The notes beneath the pieces are model-generated. The model was not told the origin of the DNA and did no database searches. It worked only from the letters and a program-made list of their open reading frames with translations. 64,000 nucleotides of DNA, from positions 11,258,519-11,322,518 of the forward strand of contig JADWOT020000006.1 in the NCBI GenBank assembly GCA_036345935.2, given 5' to 3'. Within the stretch, counting starts at the first letter, position 1; the number at the start of each line of letters is the position of its first letter. Both the position numbers and the translations under genes were made by a program. This DNA comes from Taenia hydatigena (taxonomy: Eukaryota; Platyhelminthes; Cestoda; Cyclophyllidea; Taeniidae). Shown in pieces: positions 39,841-49,399 of the stretch.

Positions 39841-42800
39841 CGAATCCACAACACAATTTACATCAAGTGGGTTAATAGAGCAATAATTACGGGGCAAAGA
39901 AGAACAGAAAAGATTAAAGAAAAGATTACATGGAGTGTTGGGAGCGGTGAGACTAGCCTTCACAGGCGCGGCAGATGACTCCGGCGTGGACGCAGCAGGT
40001 TGAGAGGCCTGAGATACGCAGGGTAGAGCGGAGGGTACTTCGTTGGGAGGAGTGAGAGGACAAGTGGAAGTAGAGTTTCCACTGCTGCTTGCCGCACTGC
40101 TACCACTGCCGCCTTCTGTCGCTAGAGGCACACAGACCTGAGAGGATGGGGAAGCCAAGGATTTGACCTGAGGGAGAGGCGTGGGAGCCACAGGCAACCC
40201 TCTTTGCTGCCGAATTTCCGCCAATTCAGCCGCCTCCTTATCCAGAAGTCGAGCTGAGTTGAGTTCATCAGCAAAGTCATTCATATACGGACTTTCAATA
40301 CAGTCTTGTACGTATGAAAAGAGATCTTTCTTCAAAAAGTGGCATAACTCCGCCTCCTCTCCAGCACGACCCAGCGAGGCGATAAAGGAGGTCCACTGCT
40401 GAATTGTTGGACCGACAGCTACGGACCAGTGTGATGAGAAGCCGCCCTGAGGGGTTTCACGATAGAGACGGAGGTCTCGTAAAAAAAAGAAATTATTTAC
40501 CAAAATAGACACCTGTAGCCCGAACAAATTTTACAGTGCCATAAAGGTCTAGTATCCAATTAGTGAACGGAATTAAAACTTGAGAAGGATTTAGCGCACG
40601 ATATAGTCGTCAACGGCACCAAAAATGAATTCGAGAATCTCTGGCTAGAAAAAGACAGCGAGAATTCAGACCGTGATTTGTAGACAAGCGCAAACAAAAA
40701 CCGAATCTCAACAAAGCAACTTAAAGACTACCAACCCTCGGGATTAGTGCGGTACAGTGCTAGCGTAACACAACCAACAATGATGAAGCATTTTGTAACG
40801 CCTTACATAAGGGAAGTTTAACTACTGTGCAATTGCGATTTTGCTACAATTGGTCCATGCACTCCATCCCAAAAGGTCAGGGGGCGGATTGTGATTGAAA
40901 GTGCGCCTAACCTATGTGAGGGGAAGGAACACAAAAGTACAGCAATAAGTCTTCATTTTGAAGCGTCAAGGCCGAAAAATGGGACATAATTACCTATAAC
41001 CAAACAAATTTGATACACTAAAACAGTAAAAGGCTAGAAAAACAAAAATGTTTCAGCCAAATCACGCATTCATGAGGGCACTACTCAAGTGATCCCAAGT
41101 GAACACGTAAAAGCTGATGCCCAATTTCCTTTATCGAAAATAAACTACAGACACACCAACATAATGAAGGAGGCATAAACGCGATGGAGGCATTCACAAC
41201 GGCTTTAATGGCTAATACGCACTCAAGCCGATACAAATAAGTCATATAAAAAGCGCAAATGTATGCGGCTAAAGCATAAACAACGACCTCAATTGGATGA
41301 CAAGGTTTCACAAGGGGATGCTTGTTTACTATAACTAGACATTAAGCCACTTGTGTCCTGATTGACTTCAAGGTACCTAACGAACATGACTGCAAGCAAC
41401 TCAAACTATGCTTTACCAGAAGAATGACACGTTATGCGGCGAAAAAGAATACTTATTTGCAAATAAGGCGGCTTAAGAGACATCTGATTTTATGAGTGCA
41501 CGCAGAATTTTTCTAGATCTGACCAGTGAGAAACAAGGCAGAACTCCTGAAGCACAGGAAGAATAAATGCTTAAGTAATAACAACAGACGCCCTAAAAAC
41601 ACATGAGATTCCAGGGAAACGAAACCCTCCAGTGCTGGAGTCCAGACGACCGAGGACTGTACGGATATTGAAATATACAATAGTATGAGCAAGTACAAGG
41701 ATGATAACATTCTACAAGTTCCTACATAAAGAGGAGCCAAAACAAATGTTTAAATGCACGCGAAAATAGGCGCGAATGCAAAAAATAGAATCCACAAACC
41801 GCGCCTTCATAATTGCCGTCAGGATAGCAGAAACTGACAAGCAAATAAAGGGAGCTTACCATCCATGTAGTAGTAGCTTGAGCCAGAAGCATCTTGACCA
41901 GCTTTGATGAGGAGGCTTTCGTCGTCAGGAGAGGCGAGAACGCCAACGTCCTTCTCAGCGTTGGTCTTGGGCGCATTGAGGACAGCGTTAAAGCTGAGGT
42001 CGGGCCGCTCATCATAAACACACTCAATGAGGTGCTCGAGGAGGAGAGCACGAGCGGGTGGATCGAGCTCAGAGACCGATCGACCAGCGCGAGCTGCCTG
42101 CAGAGCTTGACGATGAGTGGTGCGCTTCTCGCCCACAAAAGCATCCAGGGCGCCGTCAACACTAGCGATACACACCGTCGGGTCACGGTGACGTAGGAAG
42201 CGCAGAATCCGGGCCACGCAGTCACATAGTGGCACGGTTTCCGATCCCTTCAGTATGTGTTGATACAAATCCTACGTAAAGTGGAAACGTACATCATGGC
42301 ACTTAACGCTGAGCTAAGCATCTCGAAAGTGGAATCAATTTTAGTTTTAAGAAACTTGACCTAGTCTCTAAAATGTCAAAGACATTACTATTATGGTGTT
42401 GCAAGCGTTCGCTGCACTAAGTCACGCTGGAGCATCCAAGATTGGAAGGTAATGCAAAGGTAAAAGTGGAAAAATTCTGGTCATAAATGATAGGATTAAT
42501 GTTTACAATAAAAATCTGATATGACTCATCAACAACTTTAGAAGCAAAATCAAGCGAGCAGATAAAGAATATCTCTAGGAAGAATAGTCTAACTTATTTT
42601 GACTACCAATAAAGATATTTAAGACAAGACTACCTTTCGTAGTTAAAAGGACACCAGGCGATTTTAGATAAGCGGTCATTTGCAAGGGGTCTAAGAGTTG
42701 TATTTCAAACGTGGCAAGGATTAAATGCTTGCCTCACCGGCACGTACGCCATACCCATACAATTAGGTAAAAGTGTGGGAACAAAACTTACCAGAAATAC

Positions 42801-43536
42801 CCACTTCTAAACATGTAAAAGCAAAATTGTCAACTGCCAATTTTGATAGGATGGCCACAGATCACTAGTGAGCGCGGCAATTCGCAAAATGGGTGCATAT
42901 GCTTGACTACTGTACTGTCAAGCTTTCGACTTTTGAGCAAAATCTTAGCTTCTGATCATAGTGCTATGATCATTTGTTGGTGATCCTCAACATAAAAATT
43001 CGTGACTAGCCGCAACTTAGGAACTAAGGGACCGCAAATTCTTAGTGGTGACTTGTTCCATAAGACGTCGATGAAAACTGAAGGAAGAGTTCAAAAATAC
43101 TGAAAAACAACAGTGACCACGGCAGCAAGGTAATTACAATAAGCAGAAATTAGACGAAAACGATGGTGGGGGTAGTGACGAACCTCATTAAACCGCTCTA
43201 TAGATTAGAACGACAAAAAGGATACGCATTAGAGCCCATGAAGAGGGTATGTGCGATTAGATAGCGAAAACTCAATGTAGAGTGAACGAAAATTGTGTCC
43301 AGAGTATCCGTTACCACAACAAATTGATGCGATAACTGAAATCTAATAGGATTAAAAGGCATCACTCCAAGATAATAATATACGAGCCAATAAGGCAAAC
43401 TTGCCTGTAGCCGCAAACGAGGAAATCGAAACCTTTGCTTGTGTTGGACAAAAAACTGCATCAGAAATGCCAATTTAAACTTCTTGATGTCCTCAACACT
43501 GACAATCGGATCATCCAACTGGAGTGCTTGGATCAT
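39841..43536 (-). CDS. CECR2: CECR2-like DDT/WHIM chromatin-remodeller subunit (partial)
   Basis: Three exons: 43405-43536 (from an ATG at 43536), 41860-42271 and 40475 down to a donor at 39841 (GTAAGT, phase 0) or 39930 (GTAATC, phase 1). The first two exons resemble the DDT region: LAFLMQFFVQH, then FRFPRLRLQDLY. A WHIM-like part follows, with PPARALLLEHLIECVYDE, a YYYMDDLRLYRETP block matching WYFYGTRMYKED of CECR2, and WTSFIASLG ... LKKDLFSYVQDCI at the place of its WRQVTESF ... LLSEDFLPEI. The end is Ser/Pro-rich. CECR2 proteins partner ISWI-type ATPases in nucleosome remodelling; the role here is inferred. No bromodomain was found downstream. Exon 1 ends with a GC donor (CAG/GCAAGT). 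The 3' end is unresolved: the 39930 donor joins in frame to the BCL9-like exon at 36333. Confidence 0.65.
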
Positions 43537-43994
43537 TTTCACAAATATTTATCTGACAAAAGCTTCGGACGTGCCGGAGGTAAACAAAACATCCGACCTA
43601 GCAGAAACCTAGAAAATAATAAAAGTAAACTCATGGACACAAAATAAGGAGAAGGGAAAATGACTGTCAATAACAACTCAAGTACGTTGTAACGCCTTGA
43701 ATAGTTGTGATTTCAAAAAACAGATAATAATGCAAAAAGCAATGCATTTTTAAGGCTCGCTAGTGGTGAGGAAACAGAATAAACACTTGTAGGCAAAAAT
43801 AAGCATAACACCGTCCAGATACCCGACAATAGCACCAGAAGGATATTAATGGTCTTTTTTCGGATACTGGTGCGAACAAACAAATGCGCATCGCATTAAG
43901 GATAAACTATCGCATATTATAATATATTAAAACAATACAACACCATTTGTGGAGCTAAATAAAGTAAAACTGGCCTCTTCGCTTGCTTTGGCAT

Positions 43995-44132
43995 TTGTCA
44001 ATACCAAATCTAATCTCCGTCCTGAGCATTTCTACAAGATCTTTCCATACCCTCTCACCCATAATAAAGATGTCGAAGTGTGTTCAGGCTTCTAATAGCA
44101 AGGGTGATAAGAGGAAAGAGAAGAAACCCTCT
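43995..44132 (+). repeat. Exon-like dispersed repeat, copy C
   Basis: Shares the CCGTCCTGA ... ACAAGATC leader blocks and ATAATAAAG before the ATG at 44070. The 21 codons read MSKCVQASNSKGDKR and end KEKKPS. The last shared codon is followed by GCATTTAG, not GT. Confidence 0.6.
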
Positions 44133-44229
44133 GCATTTAGTTTAATAAATTTCACCCTCATTTTGAATGCATACGCCGAAACTTTACTCTCCTACATCGA
44201 ACATGTAAATTATTCTACTAGGTCATTAT

Positions 44230-44528
44230 TGTAGCGTCCCGAGGCTCCCTCGAAGGCAAAAGAAGACGGAATGCTAGGGTAGAAAACAAATTGAACCTCG
44301 CGGCGGGGCGGCGCGGAGACTCGCAAGAACGTGACTCTTCCCCGGCCTGAATCCCACACCTTGCCTAGCTGTATAATTTTCACCCTCTATAATAAAGATG
44401 TCAAAACATGCTCAGACTTCTACTAGCAAGGGTGACCAGAAGAGAGAGGAGGAACCCTCTATAAGGGCAGTACGACCACCTCAGTGACCTTGACCGAAAC
44501 CAAGAGTTCCAACAAACAAAGTACTACA
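44230..44528 (-). mobile_element. LTR interrupted by exon-like repeat D
   Basis: 44230-44288 is the first ~60 bp of a TRIM-family LTR (TGTAGCGTCCCGAGG...) and 44461-44528 is its last ~68 bp (ending CAAAGTACTACA). In between, the ordinary LTR middle is replaced by exon-like repeat copy D. The whole 299-bp unit is flanked by perfect 5-bp direct repeats ATTAT (44225-44229 and 44529-44533), so the outer ends behave as a single insertion. Confidence 0.75.
44289..44460 (+). repeat. Exon-like dispersed repeat, copy D
   Basis: GC-rich leader (GGCGGGGCGGCGCGGAG), then AATAAAG, an ATG at 44398 and 21 open codons reading MSKHAQTSTSKGDQK and ending REEEPS. Both ends abut TRIM-family LTR sequence. Confidence 0.65.
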
Positions 44529-44569
44529 ATTATCAATTCACAAGATGGGGAATAAAATAATAAGCTGAA

Positions 44570-44730
44570 TGTAACGTCCCGAGACTCCCTTGAAGGCAAA
44601 AGAAGGCAGAATACCAGGGCAAAATTTTTATATTCAACAGACAGAGGGAAATGAGCCGCTGGCATGACGCTGAGGTCAGTCTACACTGCTGTAGCAATAT
44701 GGCCACCTCTGTGAACCTGACCCAAATCGA
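44570..44730 (-). mobile_element. LTR of TRIM family, left arm of inverted pair
   Basis: Starts TGTAACGTCCCGAG and runs to CTGTGAACCTGACCC. It joins directly to an LTR fragment in the opposite orientation at 44731-44841. Confidence 0.7.
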
Positions 44731-44841
44731 CTGGCCTTGGAGCCATGCCAGCAGCTCATTTCCCTCTGTCCGTTGAATATCTGTAGTCTGCTCTGGTATT
44801 TTGCCTTCGTTTGCCCTCTGCGAAGCCTTGAGACGCTGCAA
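44731..44841 (+). mobile_element. LTR fragment, right arm of inverted pair
   Basis: From GGCCTTGGAGCCATGCCAGC to GAGACGCTGCA. It matches the 3' half of the LTR in plus orientation and creates a head-to-head inverted repeat with 44570-44730. Confidence 0.65.
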
Positions 44842-45075
44842 TGAATTCGTGGACTAATACCTACTAATGATGTTACTCGCCTAGGATTTTTCGTTGCTCT
44901 TTAACATCAAAATTTATTCGCGGTGTTTTGTGACAGATACCAAACATGAAAAGGAGCAATAGAATCGTTTTTTAGCCACAAAAAAGTGGAATTAATAAAG
45001 TGACATCATTTTGTGAGAGAGATGCAAACTGGCTCATTTGTAAAACTGTAGTAAATATTTTATTGAGAAGTCAGG

Positions 45076-45261
45076 TGTAGCGTACCGAGGTTCCCTCGAA
45101 GGCAAAAGAAGGCAGAATGCTAATGTAGAATACATATATTCAACGAACAGAGGGAAATAAGCTGCTGGCATGGCCCGGAGGCCAGCCTACGCAGCTGAGG
45201 CAATATGGCTACCTCTGTCACCCTGACCGAAACCGGTAGTTCAAACAAACAAAATATTACA
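45076..45261 (-). mobile_element. Solo LTR of TRIM family
   Basis: A 186-bp copy from TGTAGCGTACCGAGG to AAAATATTACA, flanked by TCAGG and TCGGG (4/5 identical 5-bp duplication). Confidence 0.85.
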
Positions 45262-45269
45262 TCGGGACT

Positions 45270-46380
45270 CGCTGACAATCGACAATGCTCTGCAAATAAA
45301 TCAAAACTATTGACCCTTTGATAAAGTCACCTTCTGGATTGAGTCTCCCCTAATTTCAGCCATCTACATTCGGCACCTTCATTAAGTTGCCTTAAGGTTT
45401 TCGTAACTAGTAGGCGAGGCATGATATGGCGCTCCAAGCCTTACTCTTAGCCTTAGTCGCGAGCAATTTTTCCACTGATTTGTCCTCTTATCTCTGGTAC
45501 CGTACCCTTCGGTCCGGAGGGTTGGTCTAAAGAATTCCTTTTGTTGTAATGTAGGAATCTACAGCTAATTAAAATTCTGTGGGTAATCATAATTGTCTTC
45601 TCTTCCGGGAATCACCTCGAGGCAGTTCCATTCTCCCTGCTTGTGACTAAAATACGCGACCAATAAACTTTTGACCACACCAGCGTATCATTGCAGAAGA
45701 ATTGTTTACTGCTGGCGTAAAGAATAAGTGGAGGCTATGGATGTGGGTGATGGGCCATATCAGCAAGGCGACAATACAACCTGCAATGATTGAGGTTCGG
45801 TTGTTGTTAAAACTGTACCCAAAATAGGTGCAAACTAGCCATGCAAGCATGCTAGGGTTCTAAGGGATGCGAACGCTTTCAGGTTCAAGTAAATGACTTA
45901 TGTTCTTGTAGTGTAACACCGGCAGATGAGTTCATAACAAAAAGGTAACGCCTTGCATCTTCGAGACATTAGGATCTGCCCCTGAAATATGGTGAAGATT
46001 GCACCGAAATTCCAACAAACAAAGCGGAATAAAGTTATTTTTGTGGGTGATGCCGTGTAATAAAATGAGGAATATTAACCATAGCTTTAATGGGTTTCTT
46101 GAATTAAATGCCTCTGCTTAGATAATATTAACGTAAGATGAGCATACTTTTGTTCTGCACCGTTGCACCGACGCACAATAATTTTCTCAAACAACTTTTT
46201 GCGTTTTATGAATTATAAGAACTCAACTTAACATTCCCATGTCTTAGCAATATATTCAACAAGAACAGTTAAAGATTGTTTATGTGCGAATGTTTTTTTC
46301 TGGAGTTGAATCGCCCGGGACTTTTTCAAGTCGAAATGAGTCACACCACGTGAGTAAACAACGTATAGCCCATGTACGGA
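45270..46380. other. Intergenic, nothing recognised
   Basis: No exon or intact element. A short stretch near 46000-46025 (ATTCCAACAAACAAAG) echoes one LTR end. Confidence 0.35.
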
Positions 46381-46389
46381 AGGGGTGAG

Positions 46390-46450
46390 GGGCTATTGAA
46401 ACGGTCAAGCGGTTAGCTCACGCGGTGAAGGCAATATGGCCAACCCAACA
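46390..46450 (-). mobile_element. Short LTR fragment of TRIM family
   Basis: Only the AGCGGTTAGCTCACGCGGTG and GGCAATATGGCCA blocks of the LTR middle remain. Confidence 0.4.
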
Positions 46451-46583
46451 GCAGAAATGAAGATGGAATCCTTTAAGATTGGATGCCCTTTCCGCTCCCA
46501 CCAAAGTAGTGCCCAAAATTTCCCTGAAGGCGAATATTTCGTAATATTCGCCTAAGGCAGACGGAATGAGTTGGGACTACTAG

Positions 46584-46743
46584 TGTGGCATCCCGAGGCT
46601 GCCCTGGAGGCAAAAGAAGGCATAATACTAGAGCAGAATAATGTATATATTCAATTAGCAGAGGGAATGGCGCTACTGACGTGGCCCAGAGGACAGTCCA
46701 CGCGGCTAGGGCGATCGGTAGCCAGAACAAACAAAGTATTACG
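46584..46743 (-). mobile_element. Internally deleted solo LTR of TRIM family
   Basis: From TGTGGCATCCCGAGG to AAAGTATTACG. It lacks about 25 bp around the usual ATATGGCCACCTCTGTGACC block. Confidence 0.7.
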
Positions 46744-47103
46744 GCCAGCATGGCCCAGGAGCCAATCCATCCAGAAAAACCGGAATTTCCATGAACAGGA
46801 AACATTTTGCAACATCAATTTCCACTTAGTGAGACCCATGTTTGAGATTCAAAATTAACTGTAATCAAACGTGCTTTTATTAGGGTCTATATTTCATGAT
46901 TCACAGACTAACGTAACTTTAAACACAAATGAAATCACGTGCTTATTGGAAAGTTTAACAAATGCTTTTTGTCAATTGGGCCACATAATATCCGAATTTA
47001 ATACGGTATTTAGATTGTTTGACTAACCCTTAGATTAGCAAAGCGACATTGTCTTGACCGGGATGATTAGTCTATGAGCCTAGCTGGCGAGACCAGTTCT
47101 TTA

Positions 47104-47290
47104 TGTAGTACTTTGTTTGTTTGTACTACCGGTTTTTGATCAGGGTCAGAGGGGTGGCCATCTTACCCTAGCTGGGTAGGCTGGCCGCTGGGCCATGCCA
47201 GCGGCTTATTTCCCTCTGCCCGTTGAATATATATGTCCCACCCTAGTGTTCTGCCTTATTTTGCCCTCGAAGAAGCCTCGGGACGCTACA
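47104..47290 (+). mobile_element. Solo LTR of TRIM family
   Basis: A 187-bp copy from TGTAGTACTTTGTTTG to GGGACGCTACA. No clear target-site duplication (CTTTA versus CCTTC). Confidence 0.8.
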
Positions 47291-47309
47291 CCTTCAGTAT
47301 ACCATCCCT

Positions 47310-47390
47310 ATGAAGTGTGTAATACTTATGTTTTCCAAATGCGCCTTTTAGGTCAGAGGGAAAAGAACAATTCAAACCTGGTCCTGGATC
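47310..47390 (+). repeat. Exon-like dispersed repeat, 5' fragment E
   Basis: Matches the upstream part of copies A and B (GTGTAATACTTATG, then TTTTAGGTCAGAGG and ACAATTCAAACCTGG). The start codon region is missing. It lies between two solo LTRs. Confidence 0.55.
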
Positions 47391-47454
47391 AACGTGGTCG
47401 CCCCCCGGAGCTCGACAAGCTCTCGCCTTAGACTCTCCGAACTAGTTGTCCTAT

Positions 47455-47640
47455 TGCGGCGTCCCGAGGCTCCCTCGAAGGCAAAAGAAGGCAGAATACT
47501 ATGGTAGAATCTATACATTAAACGGACAGAGGGAAATGAGCTTCTGGCATGGCCCGGAGGCCAGCCTACGCAGCTAGAGCGATATGACCACCTCTGTGAC
47601 CCTGACCGAAACCGGTAGTTCAAACAAACAGAGTACTACA
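47455..47640 (-). mobile_element. Solo LTR with perfect target-site duplication
   Basis: From TGCGGCGTCCCGAGG to AGAGTACTACA (186 bp), flanked on both sides by CCTAT (47450-47454 and 47641-47645). This perfect 5-bp duplication is the best evidence in the window that the family inserts by integrase as an LTR element. Confidence 0.9.
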
Positions 47641-47740
47641 CCTATATCATCCTTCAACCAACCTTCTTGTAGAAGGGATAGAAGAAGGAAAGAGAAGGGA
47701 AGGGAAGAACTGCTTACAAAGTGTTTTTCGACTATTGTAC

Positions 47741-48659
47741 TGTAGTACTTTGTTTGTTAGAAGTACCGGTTTCTGTCTAGGTCACAGAGGTGGCCGCATT
47801 GCCCTAGCTGCGTGGGCTGGCCTCCGGGCCATGCCAGCAGTTTTCCCCTCTGTCCGGTGAATATATGTATTCTGCATTAGCATTCTGCCTTCTTTTGCCT
47901 TCAAGGGGGCCTCGGGACGCTACATTGGTGGCAGCGGAAAGCGGTCCCGACTCTATAGGGTTCTTTATCCCGATCTCTATCGCCTGCGGCATGTTGCAGC
48001 GGTGCGAAAGAAGTGCATGTGCTACGGATGGGTCACGAACGACGTCCACCTACAGCATCTACCCCTTCTCCGTGTTCTACAAGAAAGCTATCAACAACTG
48101 AAGCGACACCAGCCATGGACCACCTGGAAAGTTTCGTTCCAAAGGTTACCCCTGATATACTTGCTTAAGGAGACCGGCGTGCTAACGCCCCCCCCCCCCC
48201 CCCCCCCCCCCCCTCCTACGAAGATACTGATGGTCGGTAGAACCACTTATTCCGAACTTTGTTTCTAAGCCAGACGAAACTCGAAGTGCAATGCACTGTG
48301 AAGAGGGATCACTGATGTTGGTGTCAAGCATCGCCTCAATCGCGTCGAATGTCGGCGACTGGCATGGTTAGCTCGTGGGTGCTTGTTGCAGCACTGAGTA
48401 TGTTGTGATGGCTGACGCGGGAGATGTACCAAGGGGCGCGTCGGGGACGACGCTCGAAAGAGGAGAGGGGCAATGTAGTACTTTGTTTGTTAGAACTACC
48501 GGTTTCTGTCTAGATCACAGAGGTGGCCGTATTGCCCTAGCTGCGTGGGCTGGCCTTCGGGCCATGCCAGCAGTCTATTTCCCTCTGTCCGGTGAATATA
48601 TGTATTCTACCTTAGCATTCTGCCTTCTTTTGCCTTCAAGGGAGCCTCGAGACGCTACA
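47741..48659 (+). mobile_element. Full-length TRIM retrotransposon
   Basis: Two direct LTRs, 47741-47924 (184 bp) and 48474-48659 (186 bp), both TGTAGTACTTTG...GACGCTACA, flank a 549-bp interior. The interior begins TTGGTGGCAGCGG, where a tRNA primer-binding site starting TGG is expected one base after the LTR. It ends with a purine tract GAAAGAGGAGAGGGG (48456-48470) just before the 3' LTR. It has no gag or pol frame, so the element is non-autonomous: a terminal-repeat retrotransposon in miniature. It contains a run of 26 C (48188-48213). TRIMs of this general kind are known from taeniid tapeworms, where they are reported as highly transcribed; identity with that family is an inference. The flanking bases do not form a clear 5-bp duplication (TGTAC versus GTATC; GTAC/GTAT if four). 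Confidence 0.88.
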
Positions 48660-48664
48660 GTATC

Positions 48665-48825
48665 TTCTTGCAATATTTTGTTTGTTTTCCGGTTTTGACT
48701 ACGGTCACTTGGGTGGCTATATTGCCATAGAGGAGTGGGCTTACCTCTGAGCCATACCATCAGACGCTTACCTCTGCTTGTTGGATATGCGTTCTTTTGC
48801 CTTCAAAAAAGACTTGGGCCTCCAA
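48665..48825 (+). mobile_element. Degraded LTR copy next to TRIM
   Basis: Starts near CAATATTTTGTTTG and keeps GGTGGCTATATTGCC and TTCTTTTGCCTTCAAAAAAG. It lies directly after the 3' LTR of the full TRIM. Confidence 0.55.
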
Positions 48826-48829
48826 ATTA

Positions 48830-49399
48830 AATAACAGAAAACCAGATTTTATTGGTTGGACTAATTGAATAACTTTTGGTATGTATTAGCTAATGCTCCG
48901 CTAGACAAAAAAATTGAAGCAATTATGCAAAAACTACTGCATTTACCGTCAAAATATAGCAGAATTCGATGGTTTGACGTCAAAATCTTTGGTTTAATAT
49001 GCAGCACTTTTGCAATAAACGTCATTTATGCTAAGGATTCTGGTGCATTAAATTTGCTGATACAAAATTTTTAGATTTGATACTACGTACTGCCTTCAAA
49101 CGAAAGTAAAGAGATGTAATACGGCTTGTTTATTAAAACGACCATCGACCTTGACGTTCCAAACGAGTAAATCAACATCTGTAAATCAGGTGCAACATTG
49201 ACTCGTGTGGCACATTACGACCCTATGAAATCTGCTTTGGGGCTTTCCTACATTCTTCTTATGATAACGGTGATTTTCTGTTCAACTATTATGATGCGCA
49301 TGATAGTTATATTAAACTAGGAGTTGTGTGTTCTGAAGGATTAATCTAGTTTACAAGTGGCTTTACGTTTGCACGGCCTGCAGCCCTGTGTAACTTATT
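48830..49399. other. Upstream of TOGARAM-like start
   Basis: An open frame at 48865-49074 has no good splice context and no clear HEAT repeat. An in-frame TAA lies 9 nt before the ATG at 49400. No TOG1 exon was recognised. Confidence 0.4.

Noticed and set aside
47741..48659. DNA-transposon (MITE) reading of the ~185-bp repeat from its TGTAG/CTACA ends
   Set aside because: Direct repeats flank an interior with a TGG start and a purine tract, and insertion duplications are 5 bp, so these are LTRs.
48865..49074. Candidate TOG1 exon of the TOGARAM-like gene
   Set aside because: No HEAT-repeat pattern could be aligned, and no donor in phase with 49400 was found.
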